Assembly: GCF_900182595.1 (NCBI RefSeq)
Contig: NZ_FXTN01000005.1
Location: forward strand, 372,001-436,000
Source of the DNA: Pedobacter westerhofensis
Lineage (GTDB): Bacteria > Bacteroidota > Bacteroidia > Sphingobacteriales > Sphingobacteriaceae
Length of the DNA: 64,000 nt
Direction: 5' to 3'
The notes below the pieces were generated by a model. It had not been told where the DNA came from, ran no database searches, and saw only the letters and a program-made list of their open reading frames with translations. How positions within the stretch are numbered: the stretch's first letter is position 1; the number at the start of each line of letters is the position of its first letter. The position numbers and the translations under genes were made by a program. Below are positions 44,353 through 53,495 of the stretch, one piece after another.

Positions 44353-44610
44353 CTATTCTTCTGCAGTTTCCGGTGCTTTGGACAGTGGCGCTTCAGGATC
44401 CAGTTCAACACAGCCCTCTTTGTCCTGTCTGGCAAACAAAATCGGGTACAGGAATAAAAATGCGCCCAGCATCAGGAACAATCCCGAAGCTTCAAGAACA
44501 TATTTGCTCCAGCTGATTTCATTCGCATCCATGATCAAATAGGCAACTAACGCAAGCACGCCAAGGATAATGGCGATCACTGCTTTCTGGAGTTTCATTG
44601 CTTTTATCAT
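44353..44610 (-). CDS. Small two-helix membrane protein
   Basis: This is a predicted 85-residue protein with two hydrophobic helices (AVIAIILGVLALVAYLIM and LFLMLGAFLFLYPILFA) and an acidic C-terminal tail (PEAPLSKAPETAEE). I picked the ATG at 44610, before MIKAMKLQ; the ATG at 44598 is also possible. The open frame continues upstream to 44658 without support. I recognise no named family. Its own terminator supports expression. Confidence 0.65.
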   Translation of the reverse strand: MIKAMKLQKAVIAIILGVLALVAYLIMDANEISWSKYVLEASGLFLMLGAFLFLYPILFARQDKEGCVELDPEAPLSKAPETAEE

Positions 44611-44724
44611 GATCTTTACTTTATTTATCGGTTGATAAAGATACTGAACAAAAACCAAACCAATTTAAGATTTTGAAGATCAATGTATTTCCTGTAACAA
44701 CTACCATTTTTCATTCTAAATCTG

Positions 44725-44732
44725 TAACTTTG
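44725..44732 (+). promoter_or_regulatory. -7 element for the ileS operon
   Basis: TAACTTTG matches TAnnTTTG, 29 bases before the ileS ATG at 44762. There is no clear -33 match. Confidence 0.55.
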
Positions 44733-44761
44733 CATCCTTATTTTTTTAAGATACTGGATTG

Positions 44762-47700
44762 ATGTATAGGGAATTTAAACAATTAGAACTACCTAAAATA
44801 GGTAAAGAGATACTGGAGTTTTGGAAAGCAGAGAATATCTTTGAAAAAAGCATCTCTACGAGGCCAAAATCTAACCCATTTACTTTTTACGAAGGCCCGC
44901 CTTCTGCTAATGGTATGCCTGGTATTCACCATGTAATGGCCCGTGCCATAAAAGATATTTTCTGCCGGTACAAAACGCTCAAAGGTTTCCAGGTGAAGCG
45001 TAAAGGCGGCTGGGATACCCACGGACTTCCGATTGAACTTGCCGTAGAGAAAAAACTGGGCATCACTAAAATAGATATAGGTGTAAAAATTTCTGTTGAA
45101 GACTATAATGCAGCCTGCCGCGAGGAAGTGATGCGCTATACCGATATCTGGAACGACCTGACAGAAAAAATGGGCTATTGGGTAGATCTTGAAAAGCCCT
45201 ATATCACCTATGAAAACGAATATATTGAATCCCTGTGGTGGATCTTAAAAACATTCTACAATAAAGGCCTTTTATACAAGGGATATACGGTACAGCCTTA
45301 TTCCCCTGCTGCCGGTACAGGATTGAGTTCGCATGAGCTGAACCAGCCTGGTACGTATAAAATGCTGAAAGATACTTCCATCACTGCACAGTTTTTCCTG
45401 AAAAAGGATCAGCAGCATCCTCTGATGCCGGTACTTTTTGACAGCGAAACCGAAGATACGGCAATCATCGCCTGGACAACCACACCATGGACTTTGCCAT
45501 CAAACGGCGCACTGGCGGTAGGTGAGAAAATCAGCTATGTGAAAGTGAAGACCTTTAACCCCTATACTTTCCTGCCGGTTAGCGTTATACTGGCGAAAGA
45601 CCTGGTAGGAAAGCACTTTAAAAAAGACGCTGAAAATCTTTCTTTTGAAGATTTTAAAGACACGGATAAACTGATTCCATGGACAATAGCGGCAGAATTT
45701 ACCGGTAAAGACCTTGTTGGTTTGCGTTATCATCAGTTGATGAACTATGTGACCAATGCAGAATTGGAAGAAAAAGCTTTCCGCGTGATCCCGGCCGACT
45801 ATGTAACCACTGAAGACGGAACAGGTATCGTTCATATTGCAGCGGTTTTTGGTGCAGACGATTTCCGGGTATCCAAAGAAAGCGGCATCCCTTCGGTGAT
45901 GATCAAAGACGAGCAGGGCAATGATCTTCCTTTGGTAAACAAACAGGGGAAATTTGTAGATGAGGTGACCGACTTTGCCGGATATTATGTAAAGGAAGAG
46001 TACTACAGCGATGAGGAACGCAAAGCAGCAGATTTTAAAGCTACTGACGTGCTGATCGCGATTAAGCTGAAGGAAGACAATAAAGCCTTTGATGTAAAGA
46101 AATATGAACACAGTTATCCGCACTGCTGGAGAACTGACAAACCTATATTGTACTATCCGCTCGACAGCTGGTTTATCAAAACCACCTCTGTAAAAGAGAA
46201 AATGGTAGAGCTGAACAAAACGATCAACTGGAAACCTGAAGCTACAGGAACCGGCCGTTTTGGAAACTGGCTGGAAAACCTGGTAGACTGGAACCTCTCG
46301 CGCTCCCGTTACTGGGGCACTCCCCTGCCGATCTGGAGAACAGCAGACGGTACGGAAGAAAAATGTATCGGCTCTATCGCTGAACTGAATGCAGAGATCA
46401 AAAAATCTGTTGATGCAGGTTTCATGGAAGCTTCCTTTGAGCTGAAAGATATGCACCGCCCTTACGTGGACGATGTGATCCTCACTTCTTCTACAGGAGA
46501 AAAAATGATCCGTGAAGCTGATATGATCGATGTATGGTTTGACAGCGGCGCAATGCCATATGCACAATGGCACTTCCCTTTTGAAAATAAGGAAGAATTT
46601 GAAAATGCCTACCCTGCAGATTTTATCGCAGAAGGTGTAGACCAAACACGCGGATGGTTCTTTACGCTGCATGCAATCGCAGTGATGCTGAGCGAAACCA
46701 GCGATGAGATCAAAGCCATCAATGAACGTGTAGGCAATAAAGGTATTGCGTATAAAAATGTGGTATCAAACGGTCTTGTCCTGGATAAGAACGGCAACAA
46801 AATGTCTAAACGTTTAGGAAACGGTGTCGATCCTTTCCATACGATTGATACGTACAGTGCCGATGCCACAAGATGGTATATGATCAGCAATGCTTCGCCA
46901 TGGGACAACCTGAAGTTCAATATGGAAGGACTGGACGAGGTAAGGCGCAAGTTCTTTGGCACACTGTATAATACGTATGCCTTCTTTGCACTGTATGCCA
47001 ATATTGATAAGTTCGAAATCGATGAGAACAACGAGATCTCTGTACAGGACCGCACGGAACTGGACCGCTGGATTTTATCATTGCTGCAGAACCTGATCAA
47101 TGAGGTAGATGAAAATTATAATACCTATGAGCCAACGAAAGCAGCGAGGGCAATACAATCCTTTGTAGACGAGCACCTGAGCAACTGGTATATCCGTTTA
47201 TCGCGCCGCCGCTTCTGGAAAGGCGAGATGACTGCCGATAAACAGGCCGCATATGAAACCCTGTACACTTGTCTGCTGACGGTATCACAACTGATGTCGC
47301 CCATCGCACCATTTTTTGCCGACTGGCTGTACCAGAACCTGACTGTAAACAAACCTGCTAAAGCAGAACAGTCTATACACTTAACACTCTGGAAAGAAGG
47401 TGATACTTCACTGATCGACACAGAACTGAACGAGCGTATGCACCTGGCGCAGGACATCTCTTCGATGGTACTCTCACTGAGAAAAAAATCCGGTATCAAT
47501 GTTCGTCAGCCATTGGCCAAGATCCTGATCCCGGTGCTGGACCAGGCCTTCAAAAGCAGGGTAGAATTGGTTAAAGAAATTATTCTGTCGGAAACTAACA
47601 TCAAGAATATTGAGTATATTACAGACACTGCAGGCTTCATCACCAAAAAGATAAAACCCAACTTTAAAGCCCTTGGGCCGAAGGTAGGCAAGGACATGAA

Positions 47701-48157
47701 ATCCGTGGCAGAACTGATCAGTAATATGAGCCAGGAAGAGCTGGGCAAGTTTGAAGCCGAAGGCCTTTACAAGGTCCCGGGCACAGATTACGAGATCCTT
47801 TTAGCGGATGTTGAGATTATCGCAGAAGATATTCCAGGGTGGCAGGTGACCAACCTGGGCAGCCTTACAGTTGCCCTGGATGTAACCATTACCGGGGAGC
47901 TGAAGGAAGAAGGACTTTCAAGGGAACTGATCAACAGGATCCAGAACCTGAGAAAAGAATTAAATTTTGAGGTAACTGACCGTATAGCGGTTAATTTACA
48001 AAACGATAACCTGATCAGGGCAGCAGTAGAGAATAATAAAGCATACATTTGCGCAGAAATTTTGGCAGATGACCTTACGCTGATCGATGATTTCGATTTA
48101 GGAAACAAAATAGTAATTGATGATGTTGAACTACAAATTTTGATTGCAAAACAATAA
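44762..48157 (+). CDS. ileS: Isoleucyl-tRNA synthetase
   Basis: IleS charges tRNA-Ile. The 1131-residue class I enzyme shows the HIGH-region PPSANGMPGIHHVMAR, GGWDTHGLPIE, the editing-domain AWTTTPWTLPSNGALAV and GNKMSKRLGNGVDP with the KMSKS lysine near residue 680. Its length and lack of a C-terminal zinc finger put it with the type II (eukaryote-like) IleS form, which is usually tolerant of mupirocin; that last point is family knowledge. The ATG at 44762 is preferred to the TTG three bases earlier. It is co-transcribed with dksA-like and lspA genes. Confidence 0.96.
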   Translation: MYREFKQLELPKIGKEILEFWKAENIFEKSISTRPKSNPFTFYEGPPSANGMPGIHHVMARAIKDIFCRYKTLKGFQVKRKGGWDTHGLPIELAVEKKLGITKIDIGVKISVEDYNAACREEVMRYTDIWNDLTEKMGYWVDLEKPYITYENEYIESLWWILKTFYNKGLLYKGYTVQPYSPAAGTGLSSHELNQPGTYKMLKDTSITAQFFLKKDQQHPLMPVLFDSETEDTAIIAWTTTPWTLPSNGALAVGEKISYVKVKTFNPYTFLPVSVILAKDLVGKHFKKDAENLSFEDFKDTDKLIPWTIAAEFTGKDLVGLRYHQLMNYVTNAELEEKAFRVIPADYVTTEDGTGIVHIAAVFGADDFRVSKESGIPSVMIKDEQGNDLPLVNKQGKFVDEVTDFAGYYVKEEYYSDEERKAADFKATDVLIAIKLKEDNKAFDVKKYEHSYPHCWRTDKPILYYPLDSWFIKTTSVKEKMVELNKTINWKPEATGTGRFGNWLENLVDWNLSRSRYWGTPLPIWRTADGTEEKCIGSIAELNAEIKKSVDAGFMEASFELKDMHRPYVDDVILTSSTGEKMIREADMIDVWFDSGAMPYAQWHFPFENKEEFENAYPADFIAEGVDQTRGWFFTLHAIAVMLSETSDEIKAINERVGNKGIAYKNVVSNGLVLDKNGNKMSKRLGNGVDPFHTIDTYSADATRWYMISNASPWDNLKFNMEGLDEVRRKFFGTLYNTYAFFALYANIDKFEIDENNEISVQDRTELDRWILSLLQNLINEVDENYNTYEPTKAARAIQSFVDEHLSNWYIRLSRRRFWKGEMTADKQAAYETLYTCLLTVSQLMSPIAPFFADWLYQNLTVNKPAKAEQSIHLTLWKEGDTSLIDTELNERMHLAQDISSMVLSLRKKSGINVRQPLAKILIPVLDQAFKSRVELVKEIILSETNIKNIEYITDTAGFITKKIKPNFKALGPKVGKDMKSVAELISNMSQEELGKFEAEGLYKVPGTDYEILLADVEIIAEDIPGWQVTNLGSLTVALDVTITGELKEEGLSRELINRIQNLRKELNFEVTDRIAVNLQNDNLIRAAVENNKAYICAEILADDLTLIDDFDLGNKIVIDDVELQILIAKQ

Positions 48158-48164
48158 ATAAATT

Positions 48165-48548
48165 ATGGAAAACCCTACAAAAACGCGTTACTCAGATAAC
48201 GAGCTTCAAGAATTTAAAGTGCTGATACAGGACAAGCTTCGTATGGCCAGAGAGGAATTTCTTGATTTAACGAATTCATTAAGCAGTCCAAATTCTAATG
48301 GTACTGAAGATACTTCAGGAACTTATAAAACACTGGAAGACGGATCTGCAACGATGGAGAAAGAACAGTTAAACCAGCTTGCTGCCCGTCAGAAAAAATT
48401 CATAGATAACTTAGAAGCGGCATTGGTGCGCATTGAGAATAAAACTTATGGTATCTGCCGTGAAACAGGTAAACTGATTCAGAAAGAACGTCTGCGTGCA
48501 GTACCTCACGCTACATTAAGTATGGAAGCTAAACTGAAGCAGGCATAA
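48165..48548 (+). CDS. TraR/DksA-family regulator lacking the zinc-finger cysteines
   Basis: This 127-residue protein has an N-terminal helical hairpin with a coiled-coil look (FKVLIQDKLRMAREEFLDL) and the DksA C-terminal signature YGICRETGKLIQKERLRAVP. Only one Cys of the usual four-Cys finger remains (Cys at YGIC), so zinc binding is unlikely. DksA relatives bind RNA polymerase and alter promoter use. It lies 7 bases after ileS and overlaps lspA by one base (TAATG), a common Bacteroidota arrangement. Confidence 0.88.
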   Translation: MENPTKTRYSDNELQEFKVLIQDKLRMAREEFLDLTNSLSSPNSNGTEDTSGTYKTLEDGSATMEKEQLNQLAARQKKFIDNLEAALVRIENKTYGICRETGKLIQKERLRAVPHATLSMEAKLKQA

Positions 48549-49150
48549 TGAAAGGTTATACTAAACCATTGCTGGTGATATTCCTTGTTTTGCTTGTAGA
48601 TCAGGCCGTAAAAACATGGATCAAAACCAATATGTATGTTGGCCAGGAATTTAAGGTCATTGGCAACTGGTTCATTATACATTTCACTGAAAATAATGGA
48701 ATGGCTTTCGGGATGGAGTTTGGCGGTGAATTTGGAAAGCTTGCCTTGTCGCTGTTCAGAATTGGTGCCGTTGCCGGAATTGGCTATGGCCTGGTCTACC
48801 TGATCAAACATAAATACCACAGGGGACTGATATTGAATGTTGCACTGATCTTTTCGGGAGCACTCGGAAATATCATTGATTCGGTGAGTTATGGCAATAT
48901 CTATGGATATGCCCCCCTCTTCCATGGCAAAGTGGTTGATATGTTTTACTTCCCGATCCTGGAAGGGATTTTCCCAACCTGGGTACCGATATGGGGCGGA
49001 CAGGATTACGTATTTTTCAGACCGGTATTTAACGTTGCAGATGCTGCCATATCTGTAGGTGTGATTGCCATTCTGATCTTCCAGAAAAGCTACTTTAAAG
49101 AAGATGTGAAAGAGGAGATCGGCCCCAATAATGAAATGGTAGAAGACTAA
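48548..49150 (+). CDS. lspA: Lipoprotein signal peptidase (signal peptidase II)
   Basis: LspA cleaves the signal peptide of prolipoproteins at the inner membrane. The protein has 200 residues with four membrane helices. The motifs VDQAVKTWI, FTENNGMAFG, SGALGNIIDS and FNVADAAISVGV contain the conserved Asn and the two catalytic Asp residues. It is longer than the E. coli enzyme (about 165) through an insertion before the last motif (ILEGIFPTWVPIWGGQDYVF), usual in this phylum. It is translationally coupled to the preceding gene. Confidence 0.95.
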   Translation: MKGYTKPLLVIFLVLLVDQAVKTWIKTNMYVGQEFKVIGNWFIIHFTENNGMAFGMEFGGEFGKLALSLFRIGAVAGIGYGLVYLIKHKYHRGLILNVALIFSGALGNIIDSVSYGNIYGYAPLFHGKVVDMFYFPILEGIFPTWVPIWGGQDYVFFRPVFNVADAAISVGVIAILIFQKSYFKEDVKEEIGPNNEMVED

Positions 49151-49166
49151 AAAGAATATATACAGG

Positions 49167-49199
49167 AAGCGCCGGCAAAAATGCAGGCGCTTTTTTTTT
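49167..49199 (+). terminator. Terminator of the ileS-dksA-lspA operon
   Basis: The stem AAGCGCC with GGCGCTT is followed by about seven to nine T's. Confidence 0.88.
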
Positions 49200-49359
49200 G
49201 CCCCGGATTAGCCGGCATAACCTGCTTAGGAACTCAAAATCAACAAAATAACCAAATAAAAAAACAAGGTTACTATTGAATGAATAAAATTTCTTTATTT
49301 AGAATATGGAATCGGTATGATTTTTACATCTAACCTGTATACACACAAACAGAATCATT

Positions 49360-50067
49360 ATGAAACACTTATTCACCTTTGCCTTTATTGCCTTGTTTAG
49401 TATGAGCGCGATGGCCCAGCAAGTAGACCTGCGAAAAAAAATCAGCGTTAGCGGAACAGCAGAAACAGAAGTTACCCCTGATATTATTTATATCAGCATT
49501 TCACTAAAGGAATACCTGAAAGATGGCAACAGCAAGAAAAAGGTAGAGATTACCGAACTGGAAACACAACTGTACAATGCGATCCAGAGTGCAGGCATTT
49601 CGAGAGATAACCTAATGATCAGTAACCTGTCGGGATACAACACAGCTGCTGAGAAAAAGAAAAACCCGGATTTCCTGGTGAGCAAACAGTACAGGCTGAA
49701 AGTTAACGACCTCAATAAATGGAACGCGATCATTGGCGATGTTGATCCTAAAGGGGTTGCCTATACCAATATCGACAGCTATGACTATTCTAAAATCGAG
49801 ATCTTAAAAAAGGAACTGAAGATCAAAGCGCTGCAGGCCGCAAAAGCTAAAGCTACTTACCTGGTAGAAGCACTGGGCAACCAGCTGGGCAGTGTGATCG
49901 ACATTCAGGAATTAAATAACGAAACCTTTCCTCAGCCGATGTACAGCACAAGCAGGGTGATGTTACGCGGGAACAGTTCCCTGGCTGATGCAGCACCCGC
50001 ACCGGATATCGATTTTAAAAAGATAAAGCTGAGTTACGTGATGAATACCGTGTTCGAAATCAAATAA
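49360..50067 (+). CDS. Exported SIMPL-domain (DUF541) protein
   Basis: This 235-residue protein has a signal peptide (1 to about 19, cut after SAMA). The mature start VDLRKKISVSGTAETEVTPD is a typical SIMPL/DUF541 beginning, followed by QLYNAIQSAGISRDNL and KALQAAKAKATYLVEALG. Members form oligomeric rings in the periplasm or membrane; the E. coli relative YggE is tied to oxidative stress, but the molecular role is unclear. It is a single gene with a terminator hairpin at 50165. Confidence 0.85.
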   Translation: MKHLFTFAFIALFSMSAMAQQVDLRKKISVSGTAETEVTPDIIYISISLKEYLKDGNSKKKVEITELETQLYNAIQSAGISRDNLMISNLSGYNTAAEKKKNPDFLVSKQYRLKVNDLNKWNAIIGDVDPKGVAYTNIDSYDYSKIEILKKELKIKALQAAKAKATYLVEALGNQLGSVIDIQELNNETFPQPMYSTSRVMLRGNSSLADAAPAPDIDFKKIKLSYVMNTVFEIK

Positions 50068-50164
50068 CGACCAGTACAGTAGACAGTTTTAAACGACACA
50101 ATTTATCATTACAGATAAAAAACACCCCATTTTACCCCAAATAGGCTATTTTAGGGGAAAAGAG

Positions 50165-50192
50165 ACCTACCAGAACTTTTGGTAGGTTTTTT
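50165..50192 (+). terminator. Rho-independent terminator
   Basis: An 8-bp stem (ACCTACCA with TGGTAGGT, loop GAACTTT) is followed by five T, about 100 bases after the SIMPL-domain gene. Confidence 0.8.
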
Positions 50193-50240
50193 GTTATTTG
50201 GATAAATAACACGAACACTTTAAAACTAAATCAAAACGTT

Positions 50241-50549
50241 ATGAAAAAATTAATTTACTCTTTCGCCTTAATCTTCATGTTAGGTCTTGGCATGAACACA
50301 GTATCTGCAGCAACAACTAAAGACAAAGTGGAAATGACAGTAGAGCAAAAAGCTCAATTGGAAAAAATCACTAACCGTGTTGAAGAAATTAAAGCAATGG
50401 ATAAATCTCACATGTCAAGAGCTGAGAGAAAAGAATTGCGTAACGAATTAAAATCAATGAAAAAAGAAGCCCGTGCAATGGGTGGAGGTATCTATCTTTC
50501 AGTAGGTGCAATTATTATCATTATCTTATTATTAATCCTGATCCTGTAA
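50241..50549 (+). CDS. Small exported protein with coiled-coil and C-terminal membrane helix
   Basis: This is a 102-residue protein: a signal peptide (1 to about 23, cut after VSA), a charged helical stretch (about 30-75; KMVEEIK-like heptads such as ITNRVEEIKAMDKSH and RAERKELRNELKSMKKEAR) and a final hydrophobic helix (GAIIIIILLLILIL). I recognise no named family; similar short proteins occur in Bacteroidota. It has its own terminators on both sides. An envelope-anchored role is inference. Confidence 0.7.
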   Translation: MKKLIYSFALIFMLGLGMNTVSAATTKDKVEMTVEQKAQLEKITNRVEEIKAMDKSHMSRAERKELRNELKSMKKEARAMGGGIYLSVGAIIIIILLLILIL

Positions 50550-50566
50550 TCTAAGGACCATCGAAA

Positions 50567-50604
50567 TAAAAAAAGCTCCATCTGTAAAAGATGGAGCTTT
50601 TTTT
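50567..50604. terminator. Bidirectional terminator
   Basis: A 12-13 bp stem (AAAAGCTCCATCT, loop GTAAA, AGATGGAGCTTTT) with A and T tracts serves the small exported protein gene (+) and serS (-). Confidence 0.9.
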
Positions 50605-50627
50605 ATTTGGTATCCCCGGCAGTAAAT

Positions 50628-50670
50628 TTGCGCCGGAATGAATGTTGCGCCGGCTCAGGAAATTGCGCCG
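50628..50670. repeat. Three short direct repeats of TTGCGCCG
   Basis: TTGCGCCG occurs at 50628, 50645 and 50663 (period 17-18 bases), the first two as TTGCGCCGG, just downstream of the serS stop. The role is unknown. Confidence 0.6.
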
Positions 50671-50681
50671 CTGAGGAAAAT

Positions 50682-51953
50682 TTAATCGATACGGTCGAAA
50701 CCGGTATAGGATCTCAGTACCTCTGGAATAACCACACCATCTGCTGTCTGGTAATTTTCCAGGATAGCTGCTACGATACGTGGTAATGCCAAAGCACTGC
50801 CGTTCAGCGTATGTGCTAACTGTGTTTTACCTGTCGCACCTTTAAATCTTAACTTCAACCTGTTCGTTTGATAAGCCTCAAAGTTAGATACTGAAGAAAC
50901 TTCCAGCCAGCGCTGCTGCGCGGCACTCCATACTTCCATATCATACGTCATCGCAGAAGTAAATCCCATATCGCCACCACATAAACGCAGCACACGGTAA
51001 TGCAGGCCAAGATCTTGCAGCAGTGACTGAACATAACTGCTCATCTCTTCCAGTATCTCATATGATTTATCCGGATGAGCTATCTGTACCAGTTCCACTT
51101 TATCAAATTGGTGGAGCCTGTTCAATCCGCGCACATGCGCACCATATGAACCTGCCTCGCGGCGGAAACATGGCGTGTATGCCGTATTTTTTATCGGTAG
51201 TTCTTCCTCTTTAAGGATTACATCACGGTAAAGATTGGTTACCGGGACTTCAGCCGTAGGAATCAGGTACAGGTTATCCACTGTAGAATGGTACATCTGT
51301 CCTTCCTTATCCGGCAGCTGTCCTGTGCCAAACCCTGAAGCTTCGTTGACCATCAGCGGCACCTGCATTTCGCGGTATCCTGCTGCGGTAGCACGGTCAA
51401 GGAAGAAGTTGATCAGCGCACGCTGTAAACGGGCACCCTTGCCTTTATATACAGGAAATCCTGCACCGGTAATCTTGGTACCCAGTTCAAAATCTATAAT
51501 ATCATATTTGGCGGTTAGCTCCCAGTGCGGCAAGGCATTGGCATGCAGTTCTGCCGGCGTACCGTGCAGGTACGTGACTTCATTGTCCTCTGGTGTAGCG
51601 CCTGCAGGCACCTGCTCTCCCGGCAGGTTGGGCAACTGCACCAGCGCCTGGTACAAATGCTGCTCTACCAAAGCCAGCTGATCTGACAATAGTTTGCTTT
51701 GCTCTTTATTATTTACTGTTTGTGCTTTAAGCACTTCGGCTTCTTCTTTTTTACCATTGCGCATCAGCTCACCTACCTGTTTGGCACTGGCATTGGCAAT
51801 GGCAGATAAATTATCCAGCGAAGTTTGAGTTTGTCTGCGTTCTTCATCAAATTTGATAATCTCATCAACCAGTTCTGGCTGTTTGAAGTTACGGACACTT
51901 AAGCGTTCTAAAACTTTCTCTCTATTTTCACGGATATAGTTAACTTGCAGCAT
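50682..51953 (-). CDS. serS: Seryl-tRNA synthetase
   Basis: SerS charges tRNA-Ser (and tRNA-Sec where present). The 423-residue class II enzyme begins MLQVNYIRENREKVLERLSV with the long N-terminal coiled-coil arm that grips the tRNA variable arm. LIPTAEVPVTNLY and the class II motif 2 FRREAGSYGAHVRGLNRLHQ are diagnostic, and the C-terminal NGSALALPRIVAAILENYQ is motif 3. It is monocistronic. Confidence 0.97.
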   Translation of the reverse strand: MLQVNYIRENREKVLERLSVRNFKQPELVDEIIKFDEERRQTQTSLDNLSAIANASAKQVGELMRNGKKEEAEVLKAQTVNNKEQSKLLSDQLALVEQHLYQALVQLPNLPGEQVPAGATPEDNEVTYLHGTPAELHANALPHWELTAKYDIIDFELGTKITGAGFPVYKGKGARLQRALINFFLDRATAAGYREMQVPLMVNEASGFGTGQLPDKEGQMYHSTVDNLYLIPTAEVPVTNLYRDVILKEEELPIKNTAYTPCFRREAGSYGAHVRGLNRLHQFDKVELVQIAHPDKSYEILEEMSSYVQSLLQDLGLHYRVLRLCGGDMGFTSAMTYDMEVWSAAQQRWLEVSSVSNFEAYQTNRLKLRFKGATGKTQLAHTLNGSALALPRIVAAILENYQTADGVVIPEVLRSYTGFDRID

Positions 51954-51969
51954 TATTTAATTTTTTTAA

Positions 51970-51977
51970 CAAATATA
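51970..51977 (-). promoter_or_regulatory. -7 element for serS
   Basis: The minus strand reads TATATTTG, matching TAnnTTTG, 16 bases before the serS start codon. Confidence 0.55.
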
Positions 51978-51997
51978 ACAAGAGTTTGGAGAATAAT

Positions 51998-52708
51998 ATG
52001 GGCGGTAAACTATTTCTGGTGCCTACACCTATCGGAAACCTCGAAGACATGACCTTCAGGGCTGTTCGCATATTGAAGGAAGCCGATATTATCCTGGCTG
52101 AAGATACGCGTACAAGTGCCCCTCTGCTGAAGCATTTTGGTATCGATAAAAAAGCATATTCACACCATCAGCATAATGAGCATAAGGCTACCTCAGAGAT
52201 CATCAGGTTTCTGAACGAAGGTAAAAACGTGGCGCTGATCTCTGACGCCGGCACACCGGCCATCTCTGATCCGGGCTTCTTCCTGGTGCGCGAAGTACTG
52301 AAAAATGACCTGCCTGTAGAGTGTTTGCCCGGCGCTACAGCTTTTGTGCCTGCGCTGGTAAACTCCGGACTGCCCACAGACGCCTTTGTATTTGAAGGCT
52401 TTCTTCCCGTAAAAAAAGGAAGGCAAACGCGTTTAAAGAAACTGGCCGACGAAGAAAGAACGATCGTACTGTATGAAAGCCCGCACCGCCTGCTGAAGAC
52501 CCTGGAAGAGTTTGCGCAGTTTTTTGGTGAGGAAAGACAGGCCTCGGTAAGTCGCGAGCTGACTAAAATGTACGAGGAAACCGTCAGGGGCACACTGACA
52601 GAAATAAAATCACATTTCGAAAACAATATATTAAAAGGCGAATTCGTAATTTGTGTTGCCGGTAAAGAAGAAACGAAAAAGGAAAAACGTTCTTATGAGA
52701 AAGATTAG
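51998..52708 (+). CDS. rsmI: 16S rRNA (cytidine(1402)-2'-O)-methyltransferase
   Basis: RsmI methylates the ribose of C1402 in 16S rRNA. The protein has 236 residues from the ATG at 51998 (MGGKLFLVPTPIGNLEDMT); a TTG at 51986 would add four residues. LFLVPTPIGNLEDMTFRA, LAEDTRTSAPLLKHFGI and LISDAGTPAISDPGF are the tetrapyrrole-methylase-fold motifs specific to RsmI. It is followed by the PH/SHOCT gene and lnt on the same strand. Confidence 0.95.
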   Translation: MGGKLFLVPTPIGNLEDMTFRAVRILKEADIILAEDTRTSAPLLKHFGIDKKAYSHHQHNEHKATSEIIRFLNEGKNVALISDAGTPAISDPGFFLVREVLKNDLPVECLPGATAFVPALVNSGLPTDAFVFEGFLPVKKGRQTRLKKLADEERTIVLYESPHRLLKTLEEFAQFFGEERQASVSRELTKMYEETVRGTLTEIKSHFENNILKGEFVICVAGKEETKKEKRSYEKD

Positions 52709-52752
52709 CGTTTAGGCCCGCAACTTGCGGTAAACACCTTAAATAAAAAAAC

Positions 52753-53448
52753 ATGATTTTAATAGATAGATTTTTGAGCGATGAACAGGACCCTAAAGCT
52801 GTAGAAAAAGTTTTAGGTAAGCTGAACGATATGCTGACAACGAATGAAGAGCTCATCTACCTGGCTGTTCAGAAAAAACCAGCCGTAAACCTGCTGCCGG
52901 ATTGTATTGCAGTAAGTAACAAACGCATCTTCTATTGTGAGCCGGCCAACTTTGGCATTACCATGAATTTTAAAGATATCTCCTGGAAAACCATTAAGGA
53001 AGTATCCTTTAAAGAGGAACTTTTTGGCTCCAAGTTTATCTGTGTACCGCAGCATGGCGAGAATATCATCACTGAATATATTCCAAAAGTGCAGGCACGT
53101 AAGTTATATCAGGCAGCTTATGAGCAGCTGGAAAGTTTTAGGGAACAGCAGCAGCTGGCTGAACAGGCCGACAGGAGAGCACAGCAGCAGGGTACGGTAA
53201 GCAATCTTCAGGCAGGTACCGAAGACATCCCCTTCATAGATATTACGCCTTCAGACAGCCCGGCAAAAGATGCGGTTTCTTTTGTTACGGAAATCCCTTC
53301 CGTGGCAGCAGTTCCTCCGGCACCGATTGAAGAACCGGAAGATGAAACTACCCTGAAATTGCGCAAGCTGAAAACATTGTACGATAAACAGCTGATAACC
53401 CAGGAAGAATACGAAGCGAAAAAAGCCGATATATTAGACAGTTTTTAA
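52753..53448 (+). CDS. PH-domain and SHOCT-domain protein
   Basis: This 231-residue cytoplasmic protein has a bacterial PH-like region (about 25-125; LLPDCIAVSNKRIFYC is the usual DIAVTNKRI-type strand), an Ala/Gln/Pro-rich linker and a C-terminal SHOCT motif (about 197-231; LRKLKTLYDKQLITQEEYEA). Such proteins are widespread and of unknown function; SHOCT is thought to mediate oligomerisation. It lies between rsmI and lnt with short gaps and is probably co-transcribed. Confidence 0.82.
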   Translation: MILIDRFLSDEQDPKAVEKVLGKLNDMLTTNEELIYLAVQKKPAVNLLPDCIAVSNKRIFYCEPANFGITMNFKDISWKTIKEVSFKEELFGSKFICVPQHGENIITEYIPKVQARKLYQAAYEQLESFREQQQLAEQADRRAQQQGTVSNLQAGTEDIPFIDITPSDSPAKDAVSFVTEIPSVAAVPPAPIEEPEDETTLKLRKLKTLYDKQLITQEEYEAKKADILDSF

Positions 53449-53495
53449 TCCCCTGCAAACCTGATTATTCTACTATTAGTATCCATTATCCCTCA

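Noticed and set aside
44151..44435. 94-codon minus-strand frame between the GH18 and small membrane protein genes
   Set aside because: It crosses a terminator and overlaps the membrane protein gene; another frame in the same place shows an AraC remnant instead.
45500..46672. Long open frame of 390 codons on the minus strand inside ileS
   Set aside because: It is antisense to conserved IleS coding sequence, is rich in Phe, Cys and His from complementary codon bias, and shows no recognisable domain.
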